A stretch of 14,047 nt of DNA from DATIUV01 sp049322755 (GTDB taxonomy: Bacteria; Pseudomonadota; Gammaproteobacteria; Burkholderiales; UBA6910), in NCBI GenBank assembly GCA_049322755.1, contig JBMOQX010000013.1, positions 1-14,047 on the forward strand, read 5' to 3'. The position numbers and the translations under genes were made by a program. The notes below the pieces were generated by a model. The model saw nothing but the letters and a program-made list of their open reading frames with translations, ran no database searches and was not told the DNA's origin. Below are positions 1 through 5,842 of this stretch, piece by piece. Position 1 is the first letter of the stretch. The number at the start of each line of letters is the position of its first letter.

Positions 1-115
1 TCTCGTAGCCCTCGGTCTTCTGCAGCTCTTCTTTCGGATCCGCCGCGTACGCCCCGGCGCTGAGGGCAAACACCACCACCGCCGCCAGTACCTTCACCGT
101 GTGCTTGTCAACCAT
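1..115 (-). CDS. Exported protein of unknown function, 5' end only
   Basis: An open frame starts with ATG at 115-113 on the minus strand and runs off the left edge, so only about 38 residues are visible. The N-terminus reads MVDKHTVKVL, followed by a hydrophobic stretch (AAVVVFALSAGAYA) ending in an AYA|AD signal-peptidase I type site at about residue 23. A strong Shine-Dalgarno (AAGGGAG) lies 8 bases upstream of this ATG. That decides the start over the ATG five bases further upstream, whose frame stops after eight codons. The mature part visible (ADPKEELQKTEGYE) is charged and is not recognised. It is transcribed away from the copper-related genes. The signal peptide and start are seen directly; periplasmic location is inferred; function is unknown. 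Confidence 0.55.
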   Translation of the reverse strand, partial: MVDKHTVKVLAAVVVFALSAGAYAADPKEELQKTEGYE

Positions 116-209
116 TTCATCTACTCCCTTCTTGCGAAACCGCCAGGCCTACAAGCCCCTGCGCCCATCGCAGCAGCCGACTTGACGGATTCAAGTATGG
201 TACGCAATC

Positions 210-236
210 GTAACGAAGGTGTCACGGCTGCGTTAC
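210..236. repeat. Inverted repeat in the intergenic region left of the cupredoxin remnant
   Basis: GTAACG (210-215) and CGTTAC (231-236) form a perfect inverted repeat around a 15-base centre. A second small dyad, CTTGA-N5-TCAAG, lies at 181-195. Both sit upstream of the minus-strand gene that starts at 115, so they could be operator sites for it, but no known regulator consensus is matched. The rest of 116-368 holds nothing else convincing. A 53-codon plus-strand frame at 263-424 is open but has no ribosome binding site and no recognisable product. Confidence 0.25.
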
Positions 237-368
237 ACCCATGACGTTCGGTCAAGCCTGTTATGAATGACCACGGGAATCGGCGCCAGGTGCGCGCGGA
301 AGTCGAGCGGCGCTTCGTGCTGGTGCTCGCCTTCCGGCGCCGCATCGAGCTGGAGGCCGAGACCTTGA

Positions 369-653
369 GCTTCATCGACGGGTTTCGCGGAGGCGGCGGG
401 CGAACGCGCCGCCGCTCCGGCTGACTACACGCCCGACACCATCCTGGTGAAGCGCGGCAAGCCGGTGCGCCTCAACTTCCGGCGCGAGGAGACCGCCCCA
501 TGCTCCGAGATGGTGCTGCTGCCGGACCTCAACAAGAGCGCGCACCTGCCCACCGGCCAGACGGTGCCATTGGAGTTCATTCCAGAGAAGCCCGGCGAAT
601 ATGAATTTGCCTGCCAAATGGGGATGTTCAAAGGAAAGCTCGTCATTGAATGA
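369..653 (+). pseudogene. Cupredoxin-like copper-binding domain, start missing
   Basis: The translation from about 420 reads as a compact cupredoxin_1-type domain: ADYTPDTILVKRGKPVRL, then a Cys in TAPCSEMVLLPDL, then PGEYEFACQMGMFKGKLVIE at the C-terminus. Proteins of this family place copper ligands on such Cys and Met residues; here a Cys precedes SEM and a second Cys and two Met lie in ACQMGM. The frame opens after a stop at 366-368, and the only possible start is GTG at 447, which would cut off the first beta strand. No ribosome binding site precedes it, and no signal peptide or membrane anchor, usual in this family, is encoded in frame. The gene therefore looks 5'-truncated or frameshifted. 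If intact it would be a periplasmic or membrane-tethered copper protein. The domain call is fairly sure; loss of function is inferred. Confidence 0.6.
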
Positions 654-659
654 AGCTTT

Positions 660-899
660 GTGCTGGAGGCCGCCACGATAACGAAAAAAGACGCCGCGAG
701 GACGAAGGCTAAAAAGCCGAATCAAGACGCGATCATCGAGCACGGCAAGAAAATGAGCGATGGCGTCGATCGCCCGAAGATGACCACCGGACGGGGAACC
801 AAAAAAACCTTGGTCAAGTCCTATTGTGGTGCGATTCTCGATCCCGACAGGCAGGTGAGCGAGGGTGCGGATCGTCCCAGAATGGATACCGGCCGGTGA
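660..899 (+). CDS. Small protein with a duplicated S-(D/E)-G-x-D-R-P motif, unknown function
   Basis: A 79-residue, strongly basic frame begins with GTG six bases after the stop of the cupredoxin frame. The N-terminal third is Lys/Arg/Ala rich and looks disordered. The rest contains two copies of a motif: MSDGVDRPKMTTGRG at about residues 35-49 and VSEGADRPRMDTGR at the C-terminus, separated by a linker with a single Cys (KSYCGAI). Conservative differences between copies (D/E, V/A, K/R) suggest an old duplication under selection. There is no signal peptide or membrane segment. The start is uncertain: no Shine-Dalgarno precedes GTG 660, and the GGAG at 665-668 has no standard start codon at a good distance. 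Translation could be coupled to the upstream frame. I do not recognise the family. Confidence 0.5.
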   Translation: MLEAATITKKDAARTKAKKPNQDAIIEHGKKMSDGVDRPKMTTGRGTKKTLVKSYCGAILDPDRQVSEGADRPRMDTGR

Positions 900-916
900 T
901 TCAGCCACTTTGCGCT

Positions 917-947
917 GGCGCCGCCGTTCGCGCTGTTGTGCGGTGCC
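917..947 (+). terminator. Possible weak terminator hairpin
   Basis: GGCGCCGC (917-924) pairs with GCGGTGCC (940-947) as an 8-bp stem including one G-U pair, 18 bases after the stop of the small ORF. Only a poor U-rich tail (GTTAGTCTT) follows, so intrinsic termination is uncertain. Confidence 0.25.
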
Positions 948-1091
948 GTTAGTCTTACTGTGTCACAAATAGAGTGTGGCCATCAGGTGGTGTTCATGCT
1001 TGTTCTCGAGCGGAGCGCCCCGGGGGCCGGAGCGTACGAGCACGTTACCTGGACCCGCGCCAAGAAGCCCGGAGCGATGTAAAATGTTGTC

Positions 1092-1111
1092 GGGTTGATC
1101 CAGATCAACCC
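1092..1111 (+). promoter_or_regulatory. FNR/ANR-type operator in a 20-bp perfect palindrome
   Basis: GGGTTGATC-CA-GATCAACCC is a perfect palindrome. Its core TTGAT-CCAG-ATCAA (1095-1108) matches the FNR/ANR family consensus TTGAT-N4-ATCAA at every defined position. It lies in a stretch (900-1131) with no gene, 18 bases from the IS insertion point. In the reconstructed pre-insertion sequence the next gene downstream is the Cys-rich leader ORF of the cus operon. Class II spacing would place the -10 at the insertion site itself (TAGTCT before insertion, TAGTAT at 1130-1135 now). The match is seen directly; the regulator and target are inferred. The rest of 948-1091 shows no supported feature. 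Confidence 0.55.
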
Positions 1112-1131
1112 CGGTCCAGCCGGTTTCGCTA

Positions 1132-1162
1132 GTATTACAACACATTAATTACGAAACATAAT
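1132..1162 (+). repeat. Left terminal inverted repeat of the IS630-family element
   Basis: Starts GTATTACAACACATTAATTA and pairs with the reverse complement of 2289-2319 at 23 of 31 positions. It contains the transposase stop codon (1151-1149, minus strand). Confidence 0.85.
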
Positions 1163-1835
1163 GCAGACCAAGCTTTCTGTCAGCGTCCTGGCGCGTGAAG
1201 CTCCATTCGATACCACATTGGTTGGCGTTGCGCCGCTGCTGCCAGGCATCGACTTCGAGGGTAATGGTAGCCCGGTCCTCGAGGCGCCGTCCAAGACATT
1301 GGCGCTCCAGGATACCGATTTCGATTTCCGCCATATTAAGCCAGCTGGCATGTTTGGGCGTATGGTGAAACTCGACGCGCCGCAGCAGCGCCGCGGCGGC
1401 CTTGTGGCCGAGCGTCTCCTCAAAGCTGGAGCGAAAATGCGTGTTGAGGTTGTCCAGAACGAAGTGGACCTTCCGGGCTCCTGCATAGACGTCACTGAGA
1501 AGTCGACATACGAAATTCACAAAGTCCACCTTGGTGCGACGCTCGGTCACTTCCACGACTCGCCTGCCACCCTTGGGCTCCACAGCCACAAAGAGGTTGC
1601 AGGTGCCGGCCCTTTTATACTCGTAATCCTGCTTGGCCAGTACTCCAGGCTCGATGGGCAAGGGACTGCGGGTATCTTTAAGCAGCTGTTTGCTCTTCTC
1701 GTCAATGCAAACCACAGGCTCTCGTTTCATGTAGGGCCGTGCGTAGAGTTCGAGCAGGGCATACATTCGGCTGCGATACTCCTCGCTCAGGCGTCCGATG
1801 CACCACATCAGCTTGCGCCACGGTTTGAGGAGGTT
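1149..1835 (-). CDS. IS630-family transposase, C-terminal DDE frame (orfB)
   Basis: This is the catalytic half. The acidic triad is visible in order: first D in VVCIDEKSKQLL, second D in VHFVLDNLNTHF, and E in HASWLNMAEIEI, the usual DDE pattern of the IS630/Tc1-mariner superfamily. Other family hallmarks are LLKPWRKLMWCI at the junction, the segment RAGTCNLFVAVEP, and FHHTPKHASWLNMAE near the last acidic residue. The frame can be entered by -1 slippage at 1834-1841. An internal ATG at 1808 (MWCIGRLSEE) exists but has no good ribosome binding site. The stop lies within the left terminal repeat. The cut-and-paste reaction at TA dinucleotides is family knowledge. The element appears potentially active. 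Confidence 0.85.
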   Translation of the reverse strand, partial: NLLKPWRKLMWCIGRLSEEYRSRMYALLELYARPYMKREPVVCIDEKSKQLLKDTRSPLPIEPGVLAKQDYEYKRAGTCNLFVAVEPKGGRRVVEVTERRTKVDFVNFVCRLLSDVYAGARKVHFVLDNLNTHFRSSFEETLGHKAAAALLRRVEFHHTPKHASWLNMAEIEIGILERQCLGRRLEDRATITLEVDAWQQRRNANQCGIEWSFTRQDADRKLGLHYVS

Positions 1836-2251
1836 TTTTTTAGAAACCGGCGAATGGTTTCTCGGCTAATGTTACGCATTCGGGGATGGGACTGGGCCGC
1901 CTCTGTGAGTAACGCCACAGTCCAGCGCGCAGCCCCCGCAGGCGGGTCCGAGCATGCCAGGGCGCTCACTTGGGCTTCGTCGTCGGTTTGGTATCGCTTG
2001 GGCTTGCCCGGACGCGGCACGTCCCGCAACGCAAAATCCAACCCGCCCTGCAAATACGCGGCCCGTGTACGCCAGATGGCCGTGCGCCCAACGCCCAGAA
2101 CCTGCATGATCTGGCGCTCCGGCACCTTTCGATCCAGGGCGGCAAGGATGTGCGCTCGATTCAGTTCGCGGGCCATGTGGGTACCCTTGGAGCGAAACGC
2201 ATCCAGGGTGCGGCGGTCCTGTTTGGTTAAGCTCAGTTCAGTTTGGCGCAT
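1808..2251 (-). CDS. IS630-family transposase, N-terminal frame (orfA)
   Basis: This is the helix-turn-helix half of an IS630-type transposase, which binds the terminal repeats. The chosen start is ATG at 2251 (MRQTELSLTKQ) because AGGGAG lies 11 bases upstream. An in-frame ATG at 2287 would add 12 residues but has no ribosome binding site. Visible features are a first HTH around RELNRAHILAALDRKVPERQ and IMQVLGVGRTAIWRTRAAY, the family linker PRPGKPKRYQTDDEAQV, and a second helical part ending SRETIRRFLKK. The frame then meets an A8 run and terminates 24 bases further on (SSNRGAS). The natural protein is probably made by -1 frameshifting into the second frame. Alone, this product would lack the catalytic domain. 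Confidence 0.85.
   Translation of the reverse strand: MRQTELSLTKQDRRTLDAFRSKGTHMARELNRAHILAALDRKVPERQIMQVLGVGRTAIWRTRAAYLQGGLDFALRDVPRPGKPKRYQTDDEAQVSALACSDPPAGAARWTVALLTEAAQSHPRMRNISRETIRRFLKKTSSNRGAS
1834..1841 (-). other. A8 slippery run, probable programmed -1 frameshift site
   Basis: On the minus strand the junction of the two transposase frames is CTAAAAAAAACCTCC. Reading CTA AAA AAA and slipping back one base gives AAC CTC CTC, that is LKK-NLLKPWRKLMWCI, which joins the HTH half to the DDE half without loss. Homopolymeric A runs are known sites of programmed frameshifting in insertion sequences. The alternative is a one-base indel that inactivates the gene; the sequence alone cannot separate these. 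Confidence 0.6.
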
Positions 2252-2288
2252 GATTGACGCATCTCCCTGTTGATGGGCATGCGTCATG

Positions 2289-2319
2289 ATAACGTTTCGT
2301 TATTAACGTGTCACTATAC
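2289..2319 (-). repeat. Right terminal inverted repeat of the IS630-family element
   Basis: Read outward-in on the minus strand it starts GTATAGTGACACGTTAATAA. It lies just upstream of the transposase start and also provides the outward TATACT at its edge. Confidence 0.85.
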
Positions 2320-2320
2320 T
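2315..2320 (+). promoter_or_regulatory. Outward -10-like hexamer TATACT at the IS right end
   Basis: TATACT matches the sigma-70 -10 consensus at five of six positions and spans the IS/target junction, pointing toward the cus operon. No good -35 is present at 16-18 bases upstream (the IS end there reads AACGTTTCG), and there is no extended -10 TG. It could start transcription about 30 bases before the Cys-rich leader ORF. This is inference from position and match only. Confidence 0.3.
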
Positions 2321-2355
2321 AGTCTCGGCGGCGTACTGAACTCTTTACTGAATTC

Positions 2356-2697
2356 ATGGTGCGACTGATTCGAAAACTGTTGATCCTGCTTCTGCTGCTG
2401 GCGCTGCCGCCGCAGGGCTATGCCGTAGAGTCCATGCCGCTGTGCCGGCATGACGGCGCGGCTGCAACCGCGACCGCCGACGCCGGCGGCTACCAAAACT
2501 GCCATCGCGAATCGGTGCCGTTTTCCCCGGGCAGCCTCTGCGACGACTGCGGCCCGTGCCAGTTGTGCGGTGCTTTTGTGACCCTGGTGACGTTCGACGT
2601 GACACCGGTGCCGGACCCGGCCCTGCGCTTCCCGCTCGCGGCGATGCCGGATGTGGAGTTCGTCCCCGAACAGTCCCTGCGACCTCCCATCATCTGA
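2356..2697 (+). CDS. Small exported Cys-rich protein, candidate copper-responsive leader ORF of the cus operon
   Basis: This 113-residue protein begins MVRLIRKLLILLLLLALPPQ, a classical signal peptide with probable cleavage after GYA (about residue 23). The mature part has a Cys/His pair (LCRHD), a GGYQNCHRES segment and a dense CxxCxxCxxC cluster (CDDCGPCQLC) at about residues 62-71. It ends SLRPPII. No Shine-Dalgarno precedes the ATG. Small exported ORFs of this kind are common just before czc/cus-type operons (CzcI-like and DUF2946-like proteins). Some DUF2946 members (CutF, CruR) act as copper-sensing leader peptides through a Cys motif plus a Pro-containing C-terminal arrest sequence. 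The Cys cluster, the RPP end and a hairpin 8 bases after the stop fit that idea, but the family assignment is not certain. It lies 123 bases before cusC in the same direction. Confidence 0.65.
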   Translation: MVRLIRKLLILLLLLALPPQGYAVESMPLCRHDGAAATATADAGGYQNCHRESVPFSPGSLCDDCGPCQLCGAFVTLVTFDVTPVPDPALRFPLAAMPDVEFVPEQSLRPPII

Positions 2698-2705
2698 TCC
2701 TTCCC

Positions 2706-2735
2706 GGCTCCGCGGCCGTGCCGTGACGCGGAGCC
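2706..2735 (+). promoter_or_regulatory. Strong 9-bp hairpin between leader ORF and cusC
   Basis: GGCTCCGCG (2706-2714) and CGCGGAGCC (2727-2735) are perfectly complementary around a 12-base loop. The hairpin starts 8 bases after the leader ORF stop. No U-run follows, so it is not a typical intrinsic terminator. It could be an mRNA stability element, a pause, or part of a leader that couples ribosome position to cusC expression. The cusC Shine-Dalgarno (AAGGA, 2808-2812) is too far away to be inside this stem. Confidence 0.5.
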
Positions 2736-2820
2736 CTTCGCGGCTTCCCGTCCGCTGTCGGGTGCGCGCTTTGGCCCGGAGCAAGCACGCCCCGGACGAA
2801 CGACGATAAGGACAGCAACA

Positions 2821-4140
2821 ATGCGCATTTTGAGATTCACCTGGAGCGCGCTTACCGCTCTCGCCCTTGCCGCGGCCACAGCCGCCGGGGCGCTCGCCGA
2901 GGACCGCTCGGAGCCGGGCAATCGCATCCTTCTGCAGCTTGTCGCGGAGGCGCGCGCAAACAATCCGGACATCCAGGCGGCCCAGCGCGACTGGGACGCG
3001 GCACGCCAGCGGGTGGCGCCGGCGGGTGCCCTCGATGACCCCATGCTGGAGGCCGGCGTGGTGAGCCTGCCGACTACCGGCCGGTTCAACCAGGAGCCGA
3101 TGACCATGAAGATGATCGGCCTCGGGCAGCGTTTTCCGTATCCCGGCAAGCTCAGGCTGCGACAGGACGTGGCCACGAGCGAGGCCGACGCGGTCGGCAA
3201 CCTGTACCAGGAGACGGTCAACCGGGTGGTCCGCGACGTCAAGGTAGCCTATTACGACCTCAGCCTGGTGGACGAGTCCATCCGGCTGGTGGAGAAGAAC
3301 AAGCGGATCCTGGAGCAGTTTCTGTCGATCGCCGAGGCGCGCTACGCGGTAGGCGAAAGCAGCCAGGCCGATGTGCTCAAGGCCCAGACCCAGCTTTCGC
3401 GGATGGTGGACGAACTGATCAAGCTGGGCCGCGAGCGGCCGGTCATCGAGGCGGAGCTGAACCGCGCCCTAGGGCGCGTGACCAATCCGAAGACGGTCAC
3501 CACGGGCGCGCCGCGGGCGGTGCAACAGTCCGCCCTCGACCTCGACACGCTGCGGGAAGCCGCCGTCCGCTCACGCCCGAAACTGCTCGCTCAGCAGAAC
3601 ATCATCACCCGCAGCGCGAAAGCTATCGGGCTCGCCAACAAGGACTACTACCCGGACTTCGACGTGCGCTTTTCCTATGGCCAGCGCGACCGGCTGGCGG
3701 ACGGGATGCCCCAGGACGACATGATAGGGGTCACCGTCGGCATCAATCTGCCGATCTGGCGCGAGAACAAACTCGGGCCGCGCGTCGCCGAGGCCGAGGC
3801 AATGCGCGAGCAGGCCACGCGCATGTACGACGCCCAGGTGAACGAGATCAACGCCATGCTGCGGCAGCAGGTCGCCACCTCCGAGCAAAGCCTCAAGTCG
3901 GCGCGCCTTTACGAGAGCGCTATCCTGCCGCAGGCCAGGCTGGCGGTGGAGGCGGCGCTCGCCGCCTACCAGGTAAACCGGGTGGACTTCTTCACCCTGC
4001 TCGACAATCAGATGACGGTCTTCAGCTACGAGATCGCCTACGTCTCCAACTTGACGGGCCACAACAAGGCGCTGGCGGATATCGAGTTCCTGGTGGGCGG
4101 GTCGTTGCCCCAGGCCGGTATCCCCGAAGGCGGGCTGTGA
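2821..4140 (+). CDS. cusC: Outer-membrane channel of the Cu(I)/Ag(I) efflux system (TolC/OEP family, CusC-like)
   Basis: This 439-residue protein would form the trimeric outer-membrane channel through which the Cus pump expels Cu(I)/Ag(I). A signal peptide (MRILRFTWSALTALALA...) ends ALA|ED at about residue 26. There is no lipobox Cys, unlike E. coli CusC, which is lipid-anchored. Two OEP repeats are visible, each with long amphipathic helices: the first from ARANNPDIQAAQRDWDAARQ through LGQRFPYPGKLRLRQDVA, the second from LREAAVRSRPKLLAQQNII through FSYGQRDRLADGMP and VEAALAAYQVNRVDFFTLLD. GLGQRFPYPGK is typical of metal-efflux members. AAGGA lies 8 bases before the ATG. cusB follows after 39 bases. 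CusC versus CzcC is decided by the partners, which are of Cu/Ag type. Confidence 0.92.
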   Translation: MRILRFTWSALTALALAAATAAGALAEDRSEPGNRILLQLVAEARANNPDIQAAQRDWDAARQRVAPAGALDDPMLEAGVVSLPTTGRFNQEPMTMKMIGLGQRFPYPGKLRLRQDVATSEADAVGNLYQETVNRVVRDVKVAYYDLSLVDESIRLVEKNKRILEQFLSIAEARYAVGESSQADVLKAQTQLSRMVDELIKLGRERPVIEAELNRALGRVTNPKTVTTGAPRAVQQSALDLDTLREAAVRSRPKLLAQQNIITRSAKAIGLANKDYYPDFDVRFSYGQRDRLADGMPQDDMIGVTVGINLPIWRENKLGPRVAEAEAMREQATRMYDAQVNEINAMLRQQVATSEQSLKSARLYESAILPQARLAVEAALAAYQVNRVDFFTLLDNQMTVFSYEIAYVSNLTGHNKALADIEFLVGGSLPQAGIPEGGL

Positions 4141-4179
4141 CGGCGTGTCACGTTTATTGATCAGCGGAAGGGCAGTGCG

Positions 4180-5838
4180 ATGAATCGATCGGTTTGGGCG
4201 GTGGCGATGGTGGCTCTGGCGGCCGGAGGGGTCGCGGCGGGTTACTGGCTGGGGACAAGGGGCACCCCCTCCCCTGCGGCCCCGGCAAACGCCCAGGAGG
4301 CGACCGCCGGGGCGGAGCAGGAAGCAAAAAAAGAGCGCAAGATCCTCTATTACCGCAATCCCATGGGGCTGCCAGACACCTCGCCGGTGCCGAAAAAAGA
4401 CCCGATGGGCATGGACTACGTCCCGGTCTACGAGGGAGAGCAGTCCGATCCGGACGCCCCGGCCAATGCGGTGAAGATCAGCCTGGACAAGGTGCAGGTG
4501 CTGGGGGTCCGCACCGAGGCGTCCGGGCCGCGCGAAATGAACCGGACCCTGCGCGCGGTGGGGACGGTCCAGGCAAACGAGAGGCTGCTGTACAAGGTGG
4601 CGCCGAGGTTCGAGGGCTGGATCGAGAAGCTCCACGTCAACACCACCGGCCAAGCGGTCACGCGCGGCCAGCCGCTCATGGAGGTCTACAGCCCGGAGCT
4701 GATCACGGCACAGGAGGAGTATCTGATCGCGTTGCGGGGAATCCGGGACGTGCAAGAGGGAAGCCCCGAAGTGCGGGCCGCCATGGAACGCTTGGCCGAA
4801 GGGGCGCTCAGGCGGCTGCGCAACTGGGAAATCTCCGACCAGGAACTGCGCGCGTTGCAGCAGAACGGAAAGCCGCGCCGGCTGCTCACCTACCGCGCGG
4901 CAGCGAACGGCGTGATTCTGCAGAAACCCAGCATCGAGGGCATGCGCTTCATGCCGGGCGACGTCCTGTACGAGATCGCGGACCTGTCCTTGGTGTGGAT
5001 GCTGGCCGATGTGTTCGAACAGGACCTCGGGCTCGTGCGCCTCGGCCAACAGGCCGGGATCAAGTTCGTGTCCTACCCGGACCGGACGTTTTCCGGCAAG
5101 GTGGTGTTCATCTATCCCACCATCGACCCGGAAACGCGCACCGGACGCGTGCGCATCGAGCTGTCCAACCGCGACGGGCTGCTGAAGCCCGCCATGTACG
5201 GCACCATCGAGCTGCCGGCCGGCCATCCCAAGGGCAAAGTCCTCGCCGTGCCCGATTCGGCGGTGCTGGACAGCGGCACGCGGCAAGTGGTGCTGGTGCG
5301 TCGCGGCGAGGGGCTGTTCGAGCCACGGGACATCAAGACAGGGGTCCGGGCCGATGGCTACATCGAAGTGAGGGAGGGTCTCCAGGCCGGGGAGCAGGTC
5401 GTGGTGCGCGCCAACTTCCTGATCGATGCCGAGAGCAACCTCAAGGCGGCGCTCGGCGCCTTCGGCGGGCACGGCGGCCATGGCGGCGCAGCCAAGCCGG
5501 GGGCCGGGAAATCAGACGCCGCGACGGCGCCCGCAGCGCCAGGCGCACAGACCCACTTGGCGAGAGGCACGGTGGACGCCGTGGATACGGCCCGCGGCAC
5601 CGTCGAGATCACGCACGGTCCGATCCCGAGCCTCGGCTGGCCGGGAATGTCGATGGAGTTCAGGGTGAAGGACAAGGCGATCCTTTCCGGCGTCGAGAAA
5701 GGCGAGGCGGTGGAATTCGAGCTGGCGCAACCGAAGCCGGGCGAATTCGTGATCGAGCGCATCGCGCCGGCCGCCGCGCCGCCCGCGCCGCAGGCGCCTG
5801 CGGCGCCGCCCGCGGGCCACTCCGGGCACGGAGGGTAG
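4180..5838 (+). CDS. cusB: Periplasmic adaptor CusB with N-terminal metal-binding domain and C-terminal CusF fusion
   Basis: This 552-residue membrane-fusion protein links the RND pump to the outer channel and delivers metal. An N-terminal anchor (residues 1-24) is followed by a heavy-metal-binding domain at 53-86 (YYRNPMGLPDTSPVPKKDPM, then GMDYVPVYE). The adaptor core covers about 95-420, with barrel-sandwich segments such as RFEGWIEKLHVNTTGQAVTR and PSIEGMRFMPGDVLYEI. A His/Gly linker (GGHGGHGG, from 429) leads to a CusF domain at about 460-530. Its ligand spacing H479-x7-W487-xx-M490-x-M492 equals the known CusF site H36/W44/M47/M49. The tail ends GHSGHGG. E. coli has CusB (407 residues) and CusF as separate proteins, so the extra length is explained by the two added domains. 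GGAAGGG lies 7 bases before the ATG. The gene ends 4 bases before cusA. Confidence 0.95.
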   Translation: MNRSVWAVAMVALAAGGVAAGYWLGTRGTPSPAAPANAQEATAGAEQEAKKERKILYYRNPMGLPDTSPVPKKDPMGMDYVPVYEGEQSDPDAPANAVKISLDKVQVLGVRTEASGPREMNRTLRAVGTVQANERLLYKVAPRFEGWIEKLHVNTTGQAVTRGQPLMEVYSPELITAQEEYLIALRGIRDVQEGSPEVRAAMERLAEGALRRLRNWEISDQELRALQQNGKPRRLLTYRAAANGVILQKPSIEGMRFMPGDVLYEIADLSLVWMLADVFEQDLGLVRLGQQAGIKFVSYPDRTFSGKVVFIYPTIDPETRTGRVRIELSNRDGLLKPAMYGTIELPAGHPKGKVLAVPDSAVLDSGTRQVVLVRRGEGLFEPRDIKTGVRADGYIEVREGLQAGEQVVVRANFLIDAESNLKAALGAFGGHGGHGGAAKPGAGKSDAATAPAAPGAQTHLARGTVDAVDTARGTVEITHGPIPSLGWPGMSMEFRVKDKAILSGVEKGEAVEFELAQPKPGEFVIERIAPAAAPPAPQAPAAPPAGHSGHGG

Positions 5839-5842
5839 CGCG

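Larger units (their letters stand above)
1132..2319. mobile_element. Complete IS630-family insertion sequence, 1188 bp
   Basis: The element is bounded by imperfect terminal inverted repeats that match at 23 of 31 positions (1132-1162 and 2289-2319, both ends starting GTAT). It is flanked by TA at 1130-1131 and 2320-2321. Removing the element and one TA restores ttcgCTAGtctc. IS630 itself is known to duplicate TA and to prefer CTAG targets, which fits. The transposase lies on the minus strand in two overlapping frames, and its stop codon falls inside the left repeat. Both ends and the DDE residues appear intact, so the insertion may be recent. It sits between the FNR-type palindrome and the cus operon. 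Confidence 0.9.

Noticed and set aside
263..424. 53-codon plus-strand frame starting ATG 263
   Set aside because: No ribosome binding site and no recognisable product. It may be upstream coding sequence of a frameshifted gene, but that cannot be supported.
372..908. 178-codon minus-strand frame opposite the cupredoxin remnant and small ORF
   Set aside because: No domain or ribosome binding site; the plus strand carries a recognisable cupredoxin and a repeated motif.
900..1082. Read-through frame after the small ORF, and a 28-codon ATG frame at 996
   Set aside because: No start with a ribosome binding site and no recognisable sequence; probably non-coding regulatory DNA.
1161..2273. 370-codon plus-strand frame across the insertion sequence
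   Set aside because: It lies opposite the transposase frames, which carry the IS630 motifs and DDE residues; the plus frame has no known domain.
3571..5481. Long open frame on the minus strand opposite cusC and cusB (636 codons)
   Set aside because: It is antisense to two well-supported genes, is rich in His/Arg/Gln/Asp as expected for the reverse of GC-rich codons, and has no recognisable domain.
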